The notes: generated by a model not told the origin, from the letters alone. Counted from the stretch's first letter, positions 34,928-44,567 are shown. The stretch is DNA of 64,000 nucleotides from Litorimonas sp. (GCA_029936425.1 JAPYSU010000007.1:77995-141994), one strand, 5' to 3'. A program made the numbers and translations.

Positions 34928-35404
34928 TTAATGCCGGTAAGCCCAAATAATGGTCCCGTGCCGATATAGGTCAGCCAAATAGGAAACCAGGCATAGCCCG
35001 AAGACCATCTCGACCGGACTTATGACGGAAATCGGCCCTTGATAGCTGTCCCCTACAACATACTGAATAAGCAGGGTCACAATGATAACCCCCACACCGA
35101 GTTGCAGAACCCAATAGCCCGCATGGCTTCCTTGCCGCGCAATCTCCAGATCCCGTTCATCCTTTTGGTATTTCTCCTTCCGCTTTCGCATTTCGAAGGC
35201 AATTGAAATACCGGCGTGTAGTATGATCGTGAGAATGACAAGTTGGACGAAAATACCACTCAGCTGTGACGGTGAAAAATCCGAAGGGGTCAGATTGAAT
35301 CCCCCCGCCATGGCTTTCCAAAACCAAATAAGGATGGCACCGTCGGCCAAGAACGTGATCCAGCTTTGCCGCTGAGGCTCTGTCATATCTTCAATAAGTG
35401 TCAT
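34928..35404 (-). CDS. Four-helix membrane protein paired with the XRE regulator (DUF2178-like)
   Basis: This 158-residue protein has four hydrophobic segments (about 15-33, 50-70, 95-117, 130-147). Between helices 2 and 3 is a charged loop with the KDERDLEIARQG motif, typical of membrane proteins encoded beside small XRE regulators. The ATG at 35404 has a strong GGAGG eight bases upstream and is chosen over a TTG at 35419. The function of this family is not known. One idea is that it senses membrane or envelope state and affects the regulator (inference). It is the first gene of the operon. Confidence 0.85.
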   Translation of the reverse strand: MTLIEDMTEPQRQSWITFLADGAILIWFWKAMAGGFNLTPSDFSPSQLSGIFVQLVILTIILHAGISIAFEMRKRKEKYQKDERDLEIARQGSHAGYWVLQLGVGVIIVTLLIQYVVGDSYQGPISVISPVEMVFGLCLVSYLADLYRHGTIIWAYRH

Positions 35405-35420
35405 CTTGCAATCCTCCAAA

Positions 35421-35440
35421 ATGTAAGATATCTTTTACAT
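35421..35440. promoter_or_regulatory. Operator site 1 of the XRE switch, with overlapping promoter boxes
   Basis: ATGTAAGATATCTTTTACAT is a near-perfect palindrome and matches site 2 at 17 of 20 positions. It contains the -35 TTTACA (35434-35439) of the plus-strand promoter and most of the -10 TATGTA (35441-35436) of the minus-strand promoter. Confidence 0.75.
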
Positions 35441-35457
35441 AAGCTTAAGGGGCAACT

Positions 35458-35477
35458 ATGTAAAGTATTTTTTACAT
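35458..35477. promoter_or_regulatory. Operator site 2 of the XRE switch, with overlapping promoter boxes
   Basis: ATGTAAAGTATTTTTTACAT lies 37 bases, centre to centre, from site 1. It contains the -35 TTTACA (35464-35459) of the minus-strand promoter and most of the -10 TATGTA (35457-35462) of the plus-strand promoter. Both promoters have a 17-base spacer. Confidence 0.75.
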
Positions 35478-35534
35478 ACCTAGTCATATTTTTCCGTGCT
35501 ACACTTTTTAAAATTCAAATTTGGGGAGAATAAA

Positions 35535-37508
35535 ATGAAGTATTTCTTATTAACCACTGCCGCGGTCATGGCTTTGGGCGCCTGCCAGGGTCAGACAAGC
35601 ACAGCCCCCTCTCAAGACTCAGTGACAGAAGAGAGCGCGGTCCCATCCGTTCCGGAGTTTTCGGCTGAAGCTTTCTTCGAAACGACAAGCTACGGCCTGC
35701 CCTCGAGTGCGGGCCTGGCGTTTAGTCCGACGAGCGGTGACTTGTTGATCACATCCGATGAGAGCGGCATTTTCAACGCTTATCGACTGAATACCGAAAC
35801 GGGCGAGAAAACACAGCTGACTCAATCCACGACGAATCCGATTTCTGCTGTGAGCTGGTTTCCGGAAGACGATAAATTCCTCTACAGCTCTGACGGCGGC
35901 GGAGACGAGCTCAACCATATTTACGTCGTGAATGAGGACGGCGCGGCGCAAGACCTGACCCCTGGGGAGAATGTAAAAGCCTCTTTTCTTGCCTGGGCAG
36001 GCGATAAAGAAAGCTTTTTCATTACAACCAATGAGCGGGATTCAAAAACCTTTGATATCTATGAATATCAAACGGACGATTATTCCCGCGAGAGGGTCTT
36101 CGAAAATACCGACATGCAGATCGACGCCATCAGTTCAAATGGCCGATATATCGCGCTAGCCAAGAACCGCACCTCCGCAGATTCCGACATTTATCTGGTG
36201 GATTTAAACGCGGAAGACAGCTCACCTCAGCTGATTACCGAACATGAGGGAAATATTTCGTATTTCACCTATGACTTTACGCCCGACAATCAGAACTTGG
36301 TTTATGCCACAAATGAATTTGGCGAGTTCAATCAGGCTTGGCGTTATGACTTGGAAACCCAGGAAAAATCCGAGCTGATCTCCGCCGATTGGGACGTCTC
36401 TTATGTGTCCTATGCGCCGAGCGGACGATACCGCGTCAGCGGCATTAATGAAGACGGTTCAACGCAAGTCACAATCAGGGATTTGAAAGAGAAAAAAGAC
36501 GTTAAACTTAATGACCTGCCCGAAGGCAATGTAAACTCTGTCCGGTTCTCGCCGAATGAAGAGGAAATCGCCTTTATTATGAACGGGGACCGGGCGCCTT
36601 CCGATATTCATGTAGCTTCACTCGCCACGGGAGACATCATAGGCCTGACGAACGCCCTGAATCCCGAAATTACGTCCGATATGTTGGTCGAGGGCAAAGT
36701 CGTTCGGTATGAAAGTTATGACCGCCTGGAAATTCCGGGTATTCTCTACAAGCCTCATGGCGCCAGCGCGGACGCGCCCGTTCCAGCCCTCATAATGGTT
36801 CATGGCGGTCCCGGCGGACAAAACCGGAAAGGCTATAACGCCACGGTTCAGCACCTCGTTAATAATGGCTACGCCGTCTATGCGATGAATAATCGCGGCA
36901 GCTCAGGCTACGGCAAAACCTTCTTTCATATGGATGATAAGAAACACGGAGACGTCGACCTGAAAGATGTCGTGGCCTCGAAAGACTTCATGGCGGAATA
37001 TGATTGGGTCGATGGCGACCGTATTGGCATTATCGGGGGAAGCTATGGCGGTTATATGGTTGCCGCCGCCCTCGCCTTTGAGCCTGAAGAATTCGATGTT
37101 GGCATCAATATTTTCGGCGTCACAAATTGGGTCAGAACCCTGAAGTCTATCCCGCCTTGGTGGGAAAGCTTCCGCGAGCAACTTTACGATGAAATGGGCG
37201 ATCCGGCGACAGATGAGGAGCGCCACCGCGCAATTTCGCCGCTCTTCCATGCTGAAAACATCAACAAACCGCTCTTGGTTGTACAGGGCGCCAATGACCC
37301 GCGTGTCCTACAGGTTGAGAGCGACGAACTGGTCGAAGCTGTTCGCCAGAACGATGTGCCGGTTGAATATATTATCTTTGAAGATGAGGGCCATGGCTTC
37401 CGGAACAAATCCAACCGGATCGAAGCGTCAAATGCCTATGTCGAATTTCTCGATACCTATCTGGCAAACGCCCCAGCAAATGGCCAAACAGAGGAGTCTA
37501 CTGAATAA
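35535..37508 (+). CDS. S9-family prolyl oligopeptidase-type peptidase, lipoprotein
   Basis: This 657-residue exported serine peptidase has the lipobox LGAC (Cys17), a beta-propeller (about 45-385) and an alpha/beta-hydrolase domain. The catalytic residues are S503 in GGSYGGYM, D588 in GANDPR and H620 in DEGHGF. The family covers dipeptidyl and acylaminoacyl peptidases that process peptides in the periplasm. The ATG at 35535 with GGGGAG upstream begins the signal peptide. A longer in-frame start at 35496 would add residues in front of it. It is divergent from the XRE operon and may share its control. Confidence 0.93.
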   Translation: MKYFLLTTAAVMALGACQGQTSTAPSQDSVTEESAVPSVPEFSAEAFFETTSYGLPSSAGLAFSPTSGDLLITSDESGIFNAYRLNTETGEKTQLTQSTTNPISAVSWFPEDDKFLYSSDGGGDELNHIYVVNEDGAAQDLTPGENVKASFLAWAGDKESFFITTNERDSKTFDIYEYQTDDYSRERVFENTDMQIDAISSNGRYIALAKNRTSADSDIYLVDLNAEDSSPQLITEHEGNISYFTYDFTPDNQNLVYATNEFGEFNQAWRYDLETQEKSELISADWDVSYVSYAPSGRYRVSGINEDGSTQVTIRDLKEKKDVKLNDLPEGNVNSVRFSPNEEEIAFIMNGDRAPSDIHVASLATGDIIGLTNALNPEITSDMLVEGKVVRYESYDRLEIPGILYKPHGASADAPVPALIMVHGGPGGQNRKGYNATVQHLVNNGYAVYAMNNRGSSGYGKTFFHMDDKKHGDVDLKDVVASKDFMAEYDWVDGDRIGIIGGSYGGYMVAAALAFEPEEFDVGINIFGVTNWVRTLKSIPPWWESFREQLYDEMGDPATDEERHRAISPLFHAENINKPLLVVQGANDPRVLQVESDELVEAVRQNDVPVEYIIFEDEGHGFRNKSNRIEASNAYVEFLDTYLANAPANGQTEESTE

Positions 37509-37521
37509 AGTTAGAATATGG

Positions 37522-37552
37522 CGGCGCAGCTATCGGTTGCGCCGGCTATTTT
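37522..37552 (+). terminator. Possible terminator after the S9 peptidase gene
   Basis: The arms cggcgca and tgcgccg (37522-37528, 37538-37544) are followed by GCTATTTTCT. It overlaps the 3' end of the convergent der gene. Confidence 0.35.
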
Positions 37553-38981
37553 CTCTCAGCGGTTCCATGCCCTGTTTACGGACCGTATTATCATACGGGT
37601 TCTCATCCGCTTTGACATAGAGGCGGATGGGGATTCCCACCAGTCCAAAATCTTCCCGCAAGCCATTGATAAGATAACGCTTATAGCTCTCAGGGAGTTT
37701 TGTCGCTCTGGAGCATTTGAGGACGAAAGTCGGCGGCCGGGTCTTGGTCTGGCTGATATATTTCGGCTTGATCCGCTTCCCATTTACGGCAGGCGGCGGA
37801 TGGCGCTGGACTTTCTCGCCAAGCCAATCATTGAGTTCTGAAGTTTTGACTTTGGCGGACCAGTCGATTTGAACACGCTCAATAGCCGGCAGAAGCCGAT
37901 CCACACTTTTACCGGTTAGCCCGGAAAACATGATAACCGGAACGCCTTTTAGCTGAGGGAGAAGGCGCGCCGCCTCCTCACGCAGATATTTCGCCATTTC
38001 GGATTTATTTTCGACCAAATCCCATTTGGTGACGCCAATGACCAAAGCCCGGCCTTCGCGCTCGCAAAGGTCCGCGATTTGCAGGTCCTGCTTATCAAAC
38101 GGTTTTTGCGCGTCCATAAGAAGGACCACAACCTGGGCAAATTTTATGGCGCGCAGACTGTCCTGAACTGACAGGCGCTCCAGGGTTTCCTGAACCTTCG
38201 CCTTTTTGCGCATACCCGCCGTATCATGAAACTGTACGCGGCGTCCCTGCCAGACAAAATCTATTGTTATGGAATCACGCGTGACGCCTGCTTCAGGCCC
38301 CGTAAGGAGGCGATCTTCACCGATCAGCGTATTGATCAATGTTGATTTACCCGCATTAGGCCGGCCTACAATGGCGATACGCACAGGCGCTTCGGATTCG
38401 TCGATAACCTCTTCGGGGATCTCTAGTTTTACATCCCGCAGAGCCATCTCAATGGCGTCGTCCAGATCTACAAACCCGATATTATGTTCGGCGGCCACTT
38501 CTATCGGGTCACCCATGCCTAAAGAGTATCCTTCTGTGGCGCCGACATCCCCGGCGCGGCTTTCGCATTTATTAGCCACAAGGACGACAGGTTTACCGGA
38601 CTTTCGAACAAATTGCGCGAAGGTCCGGTCTAGAGGCGTTACGCCTTCGCGGGCGTCATAAACGAAAAGACAGATATCCGCTTCCATCACGGCGGCTTCG
38701 GTCCGGGCGCGCATCCGCGCCTCTAACACATTGCCTTTAGCCGTCTCAAATCCGGCGGTATCCATCAGGGTGAGGTCGTGGCCGCGCATTTTGGACTTTG
38801 TTTCCCGCACGTCCCGCGTCACGCCCGGCGTGTCGTTCACAATGGCCAGAGCTTTCCCTGCCAAGCGATTGAATAAAGTGGATTTTCCAACGTTGGGACG
38901 GCCGATAACGGCGATCTTTGCAGGTCGTTTTTGACCTACTTCTTCGTCTTCCCAATCATCATCTTTGGCGCGACGCACCAT
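37530..38981 (-). CDS. der: Ribosome assembly GTPase Der (EngA)
   Basis: Der is the tandem-GTPase needed for 50S ribosome maturation. It has 483 residues. The first G domain has GRPNVGKS at 27-34, DTAG and NKCE. The second has GRPNAGKS at 207-214, DTAGMRKK and TKWD. A C-terminal KH-like domain (about 385-475) binds rRNA. The first-domain NKCE in place of NKxD is a conservative change. It is the last gene of the yfgM-bamB-der operon, 12 bases after bamB. Confidence 0.97.
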   Translation of the reverse strand: MVRRAKDDDWEDEEVGQKRPAKIAVIGRPNVGKSTLFNRLAGKALAIVNDTPGVTRDVRETKSKMRGHDLTLMDTAGFETAKGNVLEARMRARTEAAVMEADICLFVYDAREGVTPLDRTFAQFVRKSGKPVVLVANKCESRAGDVGATEGYSLGMGDPIEVAAEHNIGFVDLDDAIEMALRDVKLEIPEEVIDESEAPVRIAIVGRPNAGKSTLINTLIGEDRLLTGPEAGVTRDSITIDFVWQGRRVQFHDTAGMRKKAKVQETLERLSVQDSLRAIKFAQVVVLLMDAQKPFDKQDLQIADLCEREGRALVIGVTKWDLVENKSEMAKYLREEAARLLPQLKGVPVIMFSGLTGKSVDRLLPAIERVQIDWSAKVKTSELNDWLGEKVQRHPPPAVNGKRIKPKYISQTKTRPPTFVLKCSRATKLPESYKRYLINGLREDFGLVGIPIRLYVKADENPYDNTVRKQGMEPLRENSRRNR

Positions 38982-38993
38982 AACAGATCCTGA

Positions 38994-40457
38994 CTATCTC
39001 AGCGCGATGAGCTTGGCGTCGTCGGTCACGACGTAAACTGTCTCATTGGCAATAACAGGCGAGACAAAAACGTCTCCCTTGACCTCTCCTGAACTCATAA
39101 TGTTCCCGTTTTGAGGATTTAATGTCACAGTAGCGCCGCGTGACGAGGCCACAAATAGGCGTCCTCCGGCCATAATTGGTCCGGCCCAGACAATTCTGCT
39201 CTTCCGTTTCTTCGGATTTTTAAAAGCTTCCAATTGCTGAAGCCAAACAACTGTTCCGTCCAGTTTGGATAGACAAACAACCTGTCCTTCGGTCGTAACA
39301 GCATAGACAAAATCCCCAACAATCAGAGGAATTCCGAGTGTCCCGGCTGGCTGACGCCAAATTCGTTGACCCGTTCGGAAGTCAAACGCGCTCATGACGC
39401 CGCTTTGCGCCGAAGCAATAACATAACCATCCGCAACCGCTGGCCCGGAAGAAATGTCATTCAAAGAGGCCAGAGGCGTCAAACGCGCGTTGGAACTCAG
39501 AGAATCCTGCCATAAGACGCCGCCATTTTCGACGCGCAATGCAACAAGCTCACCGGAGGAAAACGGCGCAAGGACAACATCATCCACCACAGCAGGCGCC
39601 GGAGATGTCAACATACGGGCGCTTTCAATAATGCCTTGATAGGTCCAGAGAACCTCGCCCGTATTGGCATTAAAACCGAACAGCTCATTGTCATCAGTGA
39701 TCGCAAAAACTCGTCCATTTTTGGCAACCGGCGCCGAATTCATCGGAACCCGGGCTTCATAAATCCACTTCTCCGCCCCCGTAGACGGATCAAGTGCCGC
39801 AATGACGCCCAGTCCTGAGGTGACAAAAACCGTCCCCCCATCAAAGGTCACGCCGCCGCCAACACTTTCCTTGTCGACACCCGAATTGCTACGAAATAAG
39901 GAAAGCGGATCTTTAACGCGCTCAATAATCCCGGCGCGACCTTCACGTGTGCGTTCACGTTCGGTCACTTCCACCTCATATTCCCAAAGTGTGTCGCCGG
40001 AGGTTTCGCTCATGGCAACAACCTGATTGTCCCCGTCCATGGCGTATATGACACCATTGGCAATCACAGGAGATGCCAGAACCCGCGTTTTCCGCCCTGA
40101 TCCTTTACCAATGTCTTTGGACCAAATTCTGGATAAGGATCCGGAAGCCGCCGTATTTTGCACGACATGGGCCGCATTCCCTCCAACTTGGGGCCAATCT
40201 GTATTTACATAGGCAGGCGGAAGCGTCACTTGATCCGGCGTAATAGATCCATCCACATCCAGGCTTTCGGAAAGCTCCAGGATAGATATACGCTCGGACT
40301 CACCGGCGACATCGCCCTGCTCGGCACGTCTTTCAGCCTCTGTCTTGTCAAAGGGGTTAATGGCATCCGTCACACTGGAAATTGTTGAGCAGCCGCTCAG
40401 CATGAGGGCTGTCAAAGCAATAGCCGACAGTTTCGTCCGAGCAGTCAATTGGCTCAC
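38994..40457 (-). CDS. bamB: BamB-like outer-membrane assembly lipoprotein
   Basis: This 487-residue PQQ-type beta-propeller lipoprotein (lipobox LSGC, Cys23) probably serves as the BamB subunit of the BAM complex. Repeats such as GVIYAMDGDNQVVAM and GRVFAITDDNELFGF make an eight-bladed propeller plausible. It is longer than E. coli BamB because of an extended linker after the signal. It starts at GTG, overlapping the YfgM-like gene as GTGA. The conserved YfgM-BamB-Der order supports the assignment. Confidence 0.92.
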   Translation of the reverse strand: MSQLTARTKLSAIALTALMLSGCSTISSVTDAINPFDKTEAERRAEQGDVAGESERISILELSESLDVDGSITPDQVTLPPAYVNTDWPQVGGNAAHVVQNTAASGSLSRIWSKDIGKGSGRKTRVLASPVIANGVIYAMDGDNQVVAMSETSGDTLWEYEVEVTERERTREGRAGIIERVKDPLSLFRSNSGVDKESVGGGVTFDGGTVFVTSGLGVIAALDPSTGAEKWIYEARVPMNSAPVAKNGRVFAITDDNELFGFNANTGEVLWTYQGIIESARMLTSPAPAVVDDVVLAPFSSGELVALRVENGGVLWQDSLSSNARLTPLASLNDISSGPAVADGYVIASAQSGVMSAFDFRTGQRIWRQPAGTLGIPLIVGDFVYAVTTEGQVVCLSKLDGTVVWLQQLEAFKNPKKRKSRIVWAGPIMAGGRLFVASSRGATVTLNPQNGNIMSSGEVKGDVFVSPVIANETVYVVTDDAKLIALR

Positions 40458-41239
40458 AAGGTCTCTCCGGATTCAGTTTCGGTTTGAGTTTCGTCTGTCT
40501 GATTCTTTGGGGTCGGCTCCGCCGTCTCGTCCGGGCCTGTCATGTCCTCATCAGTCGTCTCTGTCACGGGCTCAGGGGCAATAGCTTCACTCTTCGGCGC
40601 CTCCGGCACCAAAGTCAAAAACTGCCCGGCGCGATCCGCTATAGAGGGCGGAACCCCTGGAATGCTGTTCAGATAGGTAAATTCCTGACGGGCCGTGTTC
40701 ATATCGCCAGTTTGGTAAGCAGTAAATCCGGCTAGCTCTCGCGCCAAAAACTCATAGGGCGCATCTTTCGCAGCCAATGGGTCTAGCCGCGCTTGAACGT
40801 CCCCATAAGCCCCTTGGTCAGCCAGGATATAAGCCGCCTTCAATTTGGCCAGATCGGCATGGCGGGGCATTTCAAATTCTTTCGCCGCCTGATCGTACAG
40901 CTCAACAGCTCTGGCCTGATTGCCCTGCTCCACCTCAACACCCGCAGCCCGCATCAGCGAGAGCCCGGCATATCCTTTTGGAGCTCGCTCAGATAGCGCG
41001 AGAAAGGCGTTTACAGCTTGCTCTGATCTGCCTTCTGCGGCCAAGTCTGCAGCGCTCACATAGCTGGCGGACGCCGCACGGGCCACCCGATCATCACTGG
41101 ATTTCCGCCATTCTAGAAAAGCTGTTCCGGCAATAATCAGAACGATGACGGCCGCGATGGCAGGCCCATATTTCTTGAGGAGTTTATTATAGTCATCCTT
41201 ACGGAGTTCTTCCTCGACTTCATTGATAAAATCGACCAC
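40454..41239 (-). CDS. YfgM-like TPR membrane protein
   Basis: This 261-residue protein has a cytoplasmic N-terminus, one transmembrane helix (about 26-43) and a periplasmic tetratricopeptide-like domain (55-200). An acidic Thr/Glu-rich tail follows. The family includes E. coli YfgM (now also called AncA), an ancillary SecYEG partner involved in periplasmic chaperoning. Gene order before bamB and der supports this. It is the first gene of the operon, with 148 bases to panB. Confidence 0.9.
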   Translation of the reverse strand: MVDFINEVEEELRKDDYNKLLKKYGPAIAAVIVLIIAGTAFLEWRKSSDDRVARAASASYVSAADLAAEGRSEQAVNAFLALSERAPKGYAGLSLMRAAGVEVEQGNQARAVELYDQAAKEFEMPRHADLAKLKAAYILADQGAYGDVQARLDPLAAKDAPYEFLARELAGFTAYQTGDMNTARQEFTYLNSIPGVPPSIADRAGQFLTLVPEAPKSEAIAPEPVTETTDEDMTGPDETAEPTPKNQTDETQTETESGETL

Positions 41240-41387
41240 GGCGACCTGTTCTCTTGCTTACGCCGCGAGTCATCGCAGGCTTACTCTTAAAATCCGGCGG
41301 AACCTATCGCTTCGCCCCGCCCGCCGCAACAGCAAAGGGCATTAACAGGGCGTAAGCTAATCCAGCCCAAAACCACGCTTTTAAAGA

Positions 41388-42206
41388 CTATTTTTTAAAG
41401 TGGTAAACGTTTTCCGCCCGGGGGAAACTGCGGTCTTTCACATTCGCCGCATAATCAGACGCCGCTTTTTCCACGAGCGCTTTCTGATCCGCAAATTTGT
41501 GGACAAATTTTGGCACGCGATCGAACAGGCCGAGCATATCCGGCGTCACCAGTATTTGGCCATCGCAATTTGCCGAAGCCCCAATACCTATCGTCGGGAT
41601 CGAGACGGACTCTGTTACTTTGTCAGCGATTTCCTTGGACACGCCTTCAACCACGACGGCAAAAGATCCCGCCTCAGCGGCGGATTTGGCATTTTCAACA
41701 ATTTCGTTCGCTACAGACTCGCGGCGGCCGCGCGCGCGAAACCCTCCCAAAACGTGGTGGCTTTGCGGCCGAAGTCCGACATGGCTCATGACCGGAATGC
41801 CCCGCTCGACAAGATAGCGAATAGTTTCCGCCGCATAAGAGCCGCTCTCAATCTTGATCGCCTGGCATCCGGTCTCCATCATCATACGCGAGGCGTTTTG
41901 AAACGCCCGCTCCTTACCGTCTTCATAAGAGCCAAATGGCATGTCCACGACAACCAAAGCCTTTTGCGAGCCACGCATTACGGCCTGCCCGTGCAGGATC
42001 ATCATTTCCATGGTGACGCCGACGGTGGAATTAAGACCATGAACGACCATGCCAACACTGTCGCCCACGAGAATCAGGTCGCAATGCTCGTCCAATATAG
42101 AAGCGGTTGGGGCATCATAAGCCGTCAGGCAAACAATAGGATCGCCGCCCTTTCGCGCCGAAATCTCCGGCGCGGTCATTCGTTTAACGTAGTTTTGTGC
42201 TGACAT
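41388..42206 (-). CDS. panB: Ketopantoate hydroxymethyltransferase
   Basis: PanB adds a hydroxymethyl group from methylene-THF to alpha-ketoisovalerate, the first step to pantothenate and CoA. The 272-residue protein has the Mg-binding LVGDSVGM (D49) and the later IPTIGIGAS loop. I start it at the ATG at 42206, with AGGA upstream. The in-frame extension to 42359 would overlap the divergent coq7 and has no family support. coaD, near 61 kb, acts later in the same pathway. Confidence 0.95.
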   Translation of the reverse strand: MSAQNYVKRMTAPEISARKGGDPIVCLTAYDAPTASILDEHCDLILVGDSVGMVVHGLNSTVGVTMEMMILHGQAVMRGSQKALVVVDMPFGSYEDGKERAFQNASRMMMETGCQAIKIESGSYAAETIRYLVERGIPVMSHVGLRPQSHHVLGGFRARGRRESVANEIVENAKSAAEAGSFAVVVEGVSKEIADKVTESVSIPTIGIGASANCDGQILVTPDMLGLFDRVPKFVHKFADQKALVEKAASDYAANVKDRSFPRAENVYHFKK

Positions 42207-42245
42207 ATCGGCATTTCCTATGGTTTGAGGGGAGTTATAAGTGTT

Positions 42246-42797
42246 ATGCAATTGAAAAACGAGGCAAAAATTTTGCGTCCCGCACAGACTAAAGCCGAAA
42301 AAATGATCAAAGTTGATCACGCCGGAGAGAACGGCGCCGTAAACATCTATCGGGCTCAAACCCTTGTGGCGCGGCTCAGAGCCCCGAGCTTGGTAAAACG
42401 ACTAAAGCACTTTCAGTCTCACGAAGAAGAACACAGACGTATCTTCGCAAAATACCTATCGGACAAGGGCATCAGGCGCTGTGTCAGTTATCACCTGAAC
42501 GGCATAGGCGGATATGCGCTCGGTTTTATCACTGCTATCATTGGCCCTTCTGCTATTGCGGCGACAACTTATGCCGTTGAAAGTGTGGTTTTAGAGCATC
42601 TCAACCATCAGATGGAATATCTTCAAGTCGAAAATCCTGATGCCTATAACGCCGTCTCATCCATATACCTTGATGAAAAGGAGCATCATGATGAGGCCAA
42701 ACAGAGATTGCAGGACGGGAACCGGGCCCTGACCCGCATTATGGTCTCAATCATAAAGACCTGCACAGAAGCGGTTATTCGTTTTGGAATGCGGTAA
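42246..42797 (+). CDS. coq7: Coq7-type demethoxyubiquinone hydroxylase
   Basis: This 183-residue membrane-associated di-iron monooxygenase is for a late hydroxylation in ubiquinone synthesis. Iron ligands are visible: DHAGENGA near residue 27, SHEEEHRR near 60, ESVVLEHLNHQ near 117 and DEKEHHDEA near 144. This is the usual E...ExxH...E...ExxH pattern. The ATG at 42246 is preferred to a TTG at 42225, and its ribosome site GGGAG is rather far upstream. It is divergent from panB and its stop touches the acyl-CoA dehydrogenase stop. Confidence 0.94.
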   Translation: MQLKNEAKILRPAQTKAEKMIKVDHAGENGAVNIYRAQTLVARLRAPSLVKRLKHFQSHEEEHRRIFAKYLSDKGIRRCVSYHLNGIGGYALGFITAIIGPSAIAATTYAVESVVLEHLNHQMEYLQVENPDAYNAVSSIYLDEKEHHDEAKQRLQDGNRALTRIMVSIIKTCTEAVIRFGMR

Positions 42798-44567
42798 TTA
42801 GAGGTCTGCAAGCTGACTTTCGGGAAAATCAAAGACGGCAGACGCGCCGGCCTGAATTTGCCCTAGTAAGGCTTGCGCTTCCGGCATGATTGCCACAGCA
42901 TGATAACGGGCAAGACTTGCCATGGAGGCCGTTAGCTCATCGCCTGCCTTTGCCCCGTTCAAAACAGATTTGATCAGAAATGCCCCTGAAATGACGGAGG
43001 CGCAGAGATTTAAATAAGGCATAGCCACACTCAGGGCGTCCTTGTCATCAGCCTTTAAAAGCGCGTCCGTGGCAGCCGACATGTTCTCAATTCCCTCGGA
43101 CAAAGCCTTCGCGCATGCACTCAATCCGAACTCATTTTCAGAAGAGGTTTCTTCTACAAGCGATTGAATTTGTTTAAGGTCTTCAATCAATGCCTTCATT
43201 GCCTCACCGCCGTCGCGGCGGAGCTTCCGGCCGACAAGGTCGATCGCCTGAATACCGTTTGTGCCTTCATAAATCGGCGCAATACGGGCGTCACGGTAAT
43301 GTTGGGCCGCCCCAGTTTCCTCGACAAAGCCCATCCCTCCATGCACCTGAATGCCAATAGAGGCTACTTGAACCCCTGTGTCTGAGCCATAAGATTTTAT
43401 GATTGGCGTCAGGAGCGCTTCGCGAGCGTGAGCCGATTTTGCCGCCGTTTCGTCCTGACTGGCAGAGGCCAAATCTGACGCAGCCGCTGTCGCCATGGCG
43501 ATAGCCCGGGCCCCCATCAGACGGGTCTTCATCTCCACAAGCATGCGGCGAACATCAGGATGGCCTAAAATTGGCTCTCCGGCTTCGCCCTCGATCGGAA
43601 CCCCTTGAACGCGTTCATTCGCGTAATCCAGAGCAGCCTGATAGGCTCGCTCCCCAATGGCCACGCCTTGCACGCCCACAAAAAGCCGCGCTTCATTCAT
43701 CATGGTGAACATACAGGCTAGCCCTCGGTTAACCTCGCCTACAAGCCAGCCAGTCGCCCCATCAAATTCCATTGTACAGGTTGGGGATCCGTGAATTCCC
43801 AGTTTATGTTCCAGCCCTATTGGCTTGAATTTATTACGGTCTCCAAGCGTTCCATCCTCATTGACGAAGTATTTCGGACAGAGGAAGAGAGAGATGCCGC
43901 GTGAACCTTCCGGAGAATCGGGCAAGCGCGCCAACACCAGATGGATGATATTCTCGGCGCAATCATGATCGCCCCATGTAATGTAAATTTTTTGACCGGA
44001 AATGGCATAAGTCCCATCCCCATTATCGACCGCTTTGGTCCGAACCGGGCCGAGGTCTGACCCGGCCTGTGGTTCCGTCAGGCACATGGCGCCGCTCCAC
44101 TCGCCGGTTACCATTTTTGACAAATAGATGTCCTGAAGCTCCGCAGAGGCATGCGCATTAATCGCTTTTGCCGCACTTGATGTCAGCATGGGACAGAGTC
44201 CGAATGACATATTCGACGCGTAGATCATTTCATTGGTCGCCACGCTAACCACGCTTGGCAGGCCCATACCGCCAATTTCGACGGGTGTCGCCAAAGTCTG
44301 CCAACCCCCTTCGACAAAAGCCTTATAAGCTTCCTTGAAACCGGGCGAGGCGGTCACGTCATCCCCGTTGAGTTTTGCCGGATTTTGATCTCCGCCCCAA
44401 TTCGTCGGCGCAATCACATCGCTGGAAAACGCCGCCGCCCCGGTCAGAACATCATTTATCAGGTCTTCTCCCGCTTCTTCGAATTGGGGCAGGCCTCTCA
44501 GGCGGTCCATGTCCACACTGTGATTCAGTAAGAACTGCATAGCTTTTTTAGGCGGATGAAATGTCAT
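42798..44567 (-). CDS. Acyl-CoA dehydrogenase, long DmdC/FadE-like type
   Basis: This 589-residue flavoenzyme introduces a 2,3-double bond in acyl-CoA. The core has MCLTEPQAGSD at 161-171 (FAD and substrate binding) and the catalytic base E434 in YEGTNGIQ. About 130 extra C-terminal residues form the domain seen in the DmdC branch (3-methylmercaptopropionyl-CoA dehydrogenase) and related long-chain enzymes. DMSP use cannot be claimed, because no other dmd gene is nearby. It is probably monocistronic. Its stop abuts that of coq7. Confidence 0.92.
   Translation of the reverse strand: MTFHPPKKAMQFLLNHSVDMDRLRGLPQFEEAGEDLINDVLTGAAAFSSDVIAPTNWGGDQNPAKLNGDDVTASPGFKEAYKAFVEGGWQTLATPVEIGGMGLPSVVSVATNEMIYASNMSFGLCPMLTSSAAKAINAHASAELQDIYLSKMVTGEWSGAMCLTEPQAGSDLGPVRTKAVDNGDGTYAISGQKIYITWGDHDCAENIIHLVLARLPDSPEGSRGISLFLCPKYFVNEDGTLGDRNKFKPIGLEHKLGIHGSPTCTMEFDGATGWLVGEVNRGLACMFTMMNEARLFVGVQGVAIGERAYQAALDYANERVQGVPIEGEAGEPILGHPDVRRMLVEMKTRLMGARAIAMATAAASDLASASQDETAAKSAHAREALLTPIIKSYGSDTGVQVASIGIQVHGGMGFVEETGAAQHYRDARIAPIYEGTNGIQAIDLVGRKLRRDGGEAMKALIEDLKQIQSLVEETSSENEFGLSACAKALSEGIENMSAATDALLKADDKDALSVAMPYLNLCASVISGAFLIKSVLNGAKAGDELTASMASLARYHAVAIMPEAQALLGQIQAGASAVFDFPESQLADL

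Noticed and set aside
41388..42359. PanB with a 51-residue N-terminal extension
   Set aside because: The extension overlaps the coq7 start, has no family support, and the ATG at 42206 has a good ribosome site.
42798..44567. DMSP degradation through the DmdC-like acyl-CoA dehydrogenase
   Set aside because: The long C-terminal domain is shared by several branches, and no dmdA, dmdB or dmdD lies nearby.
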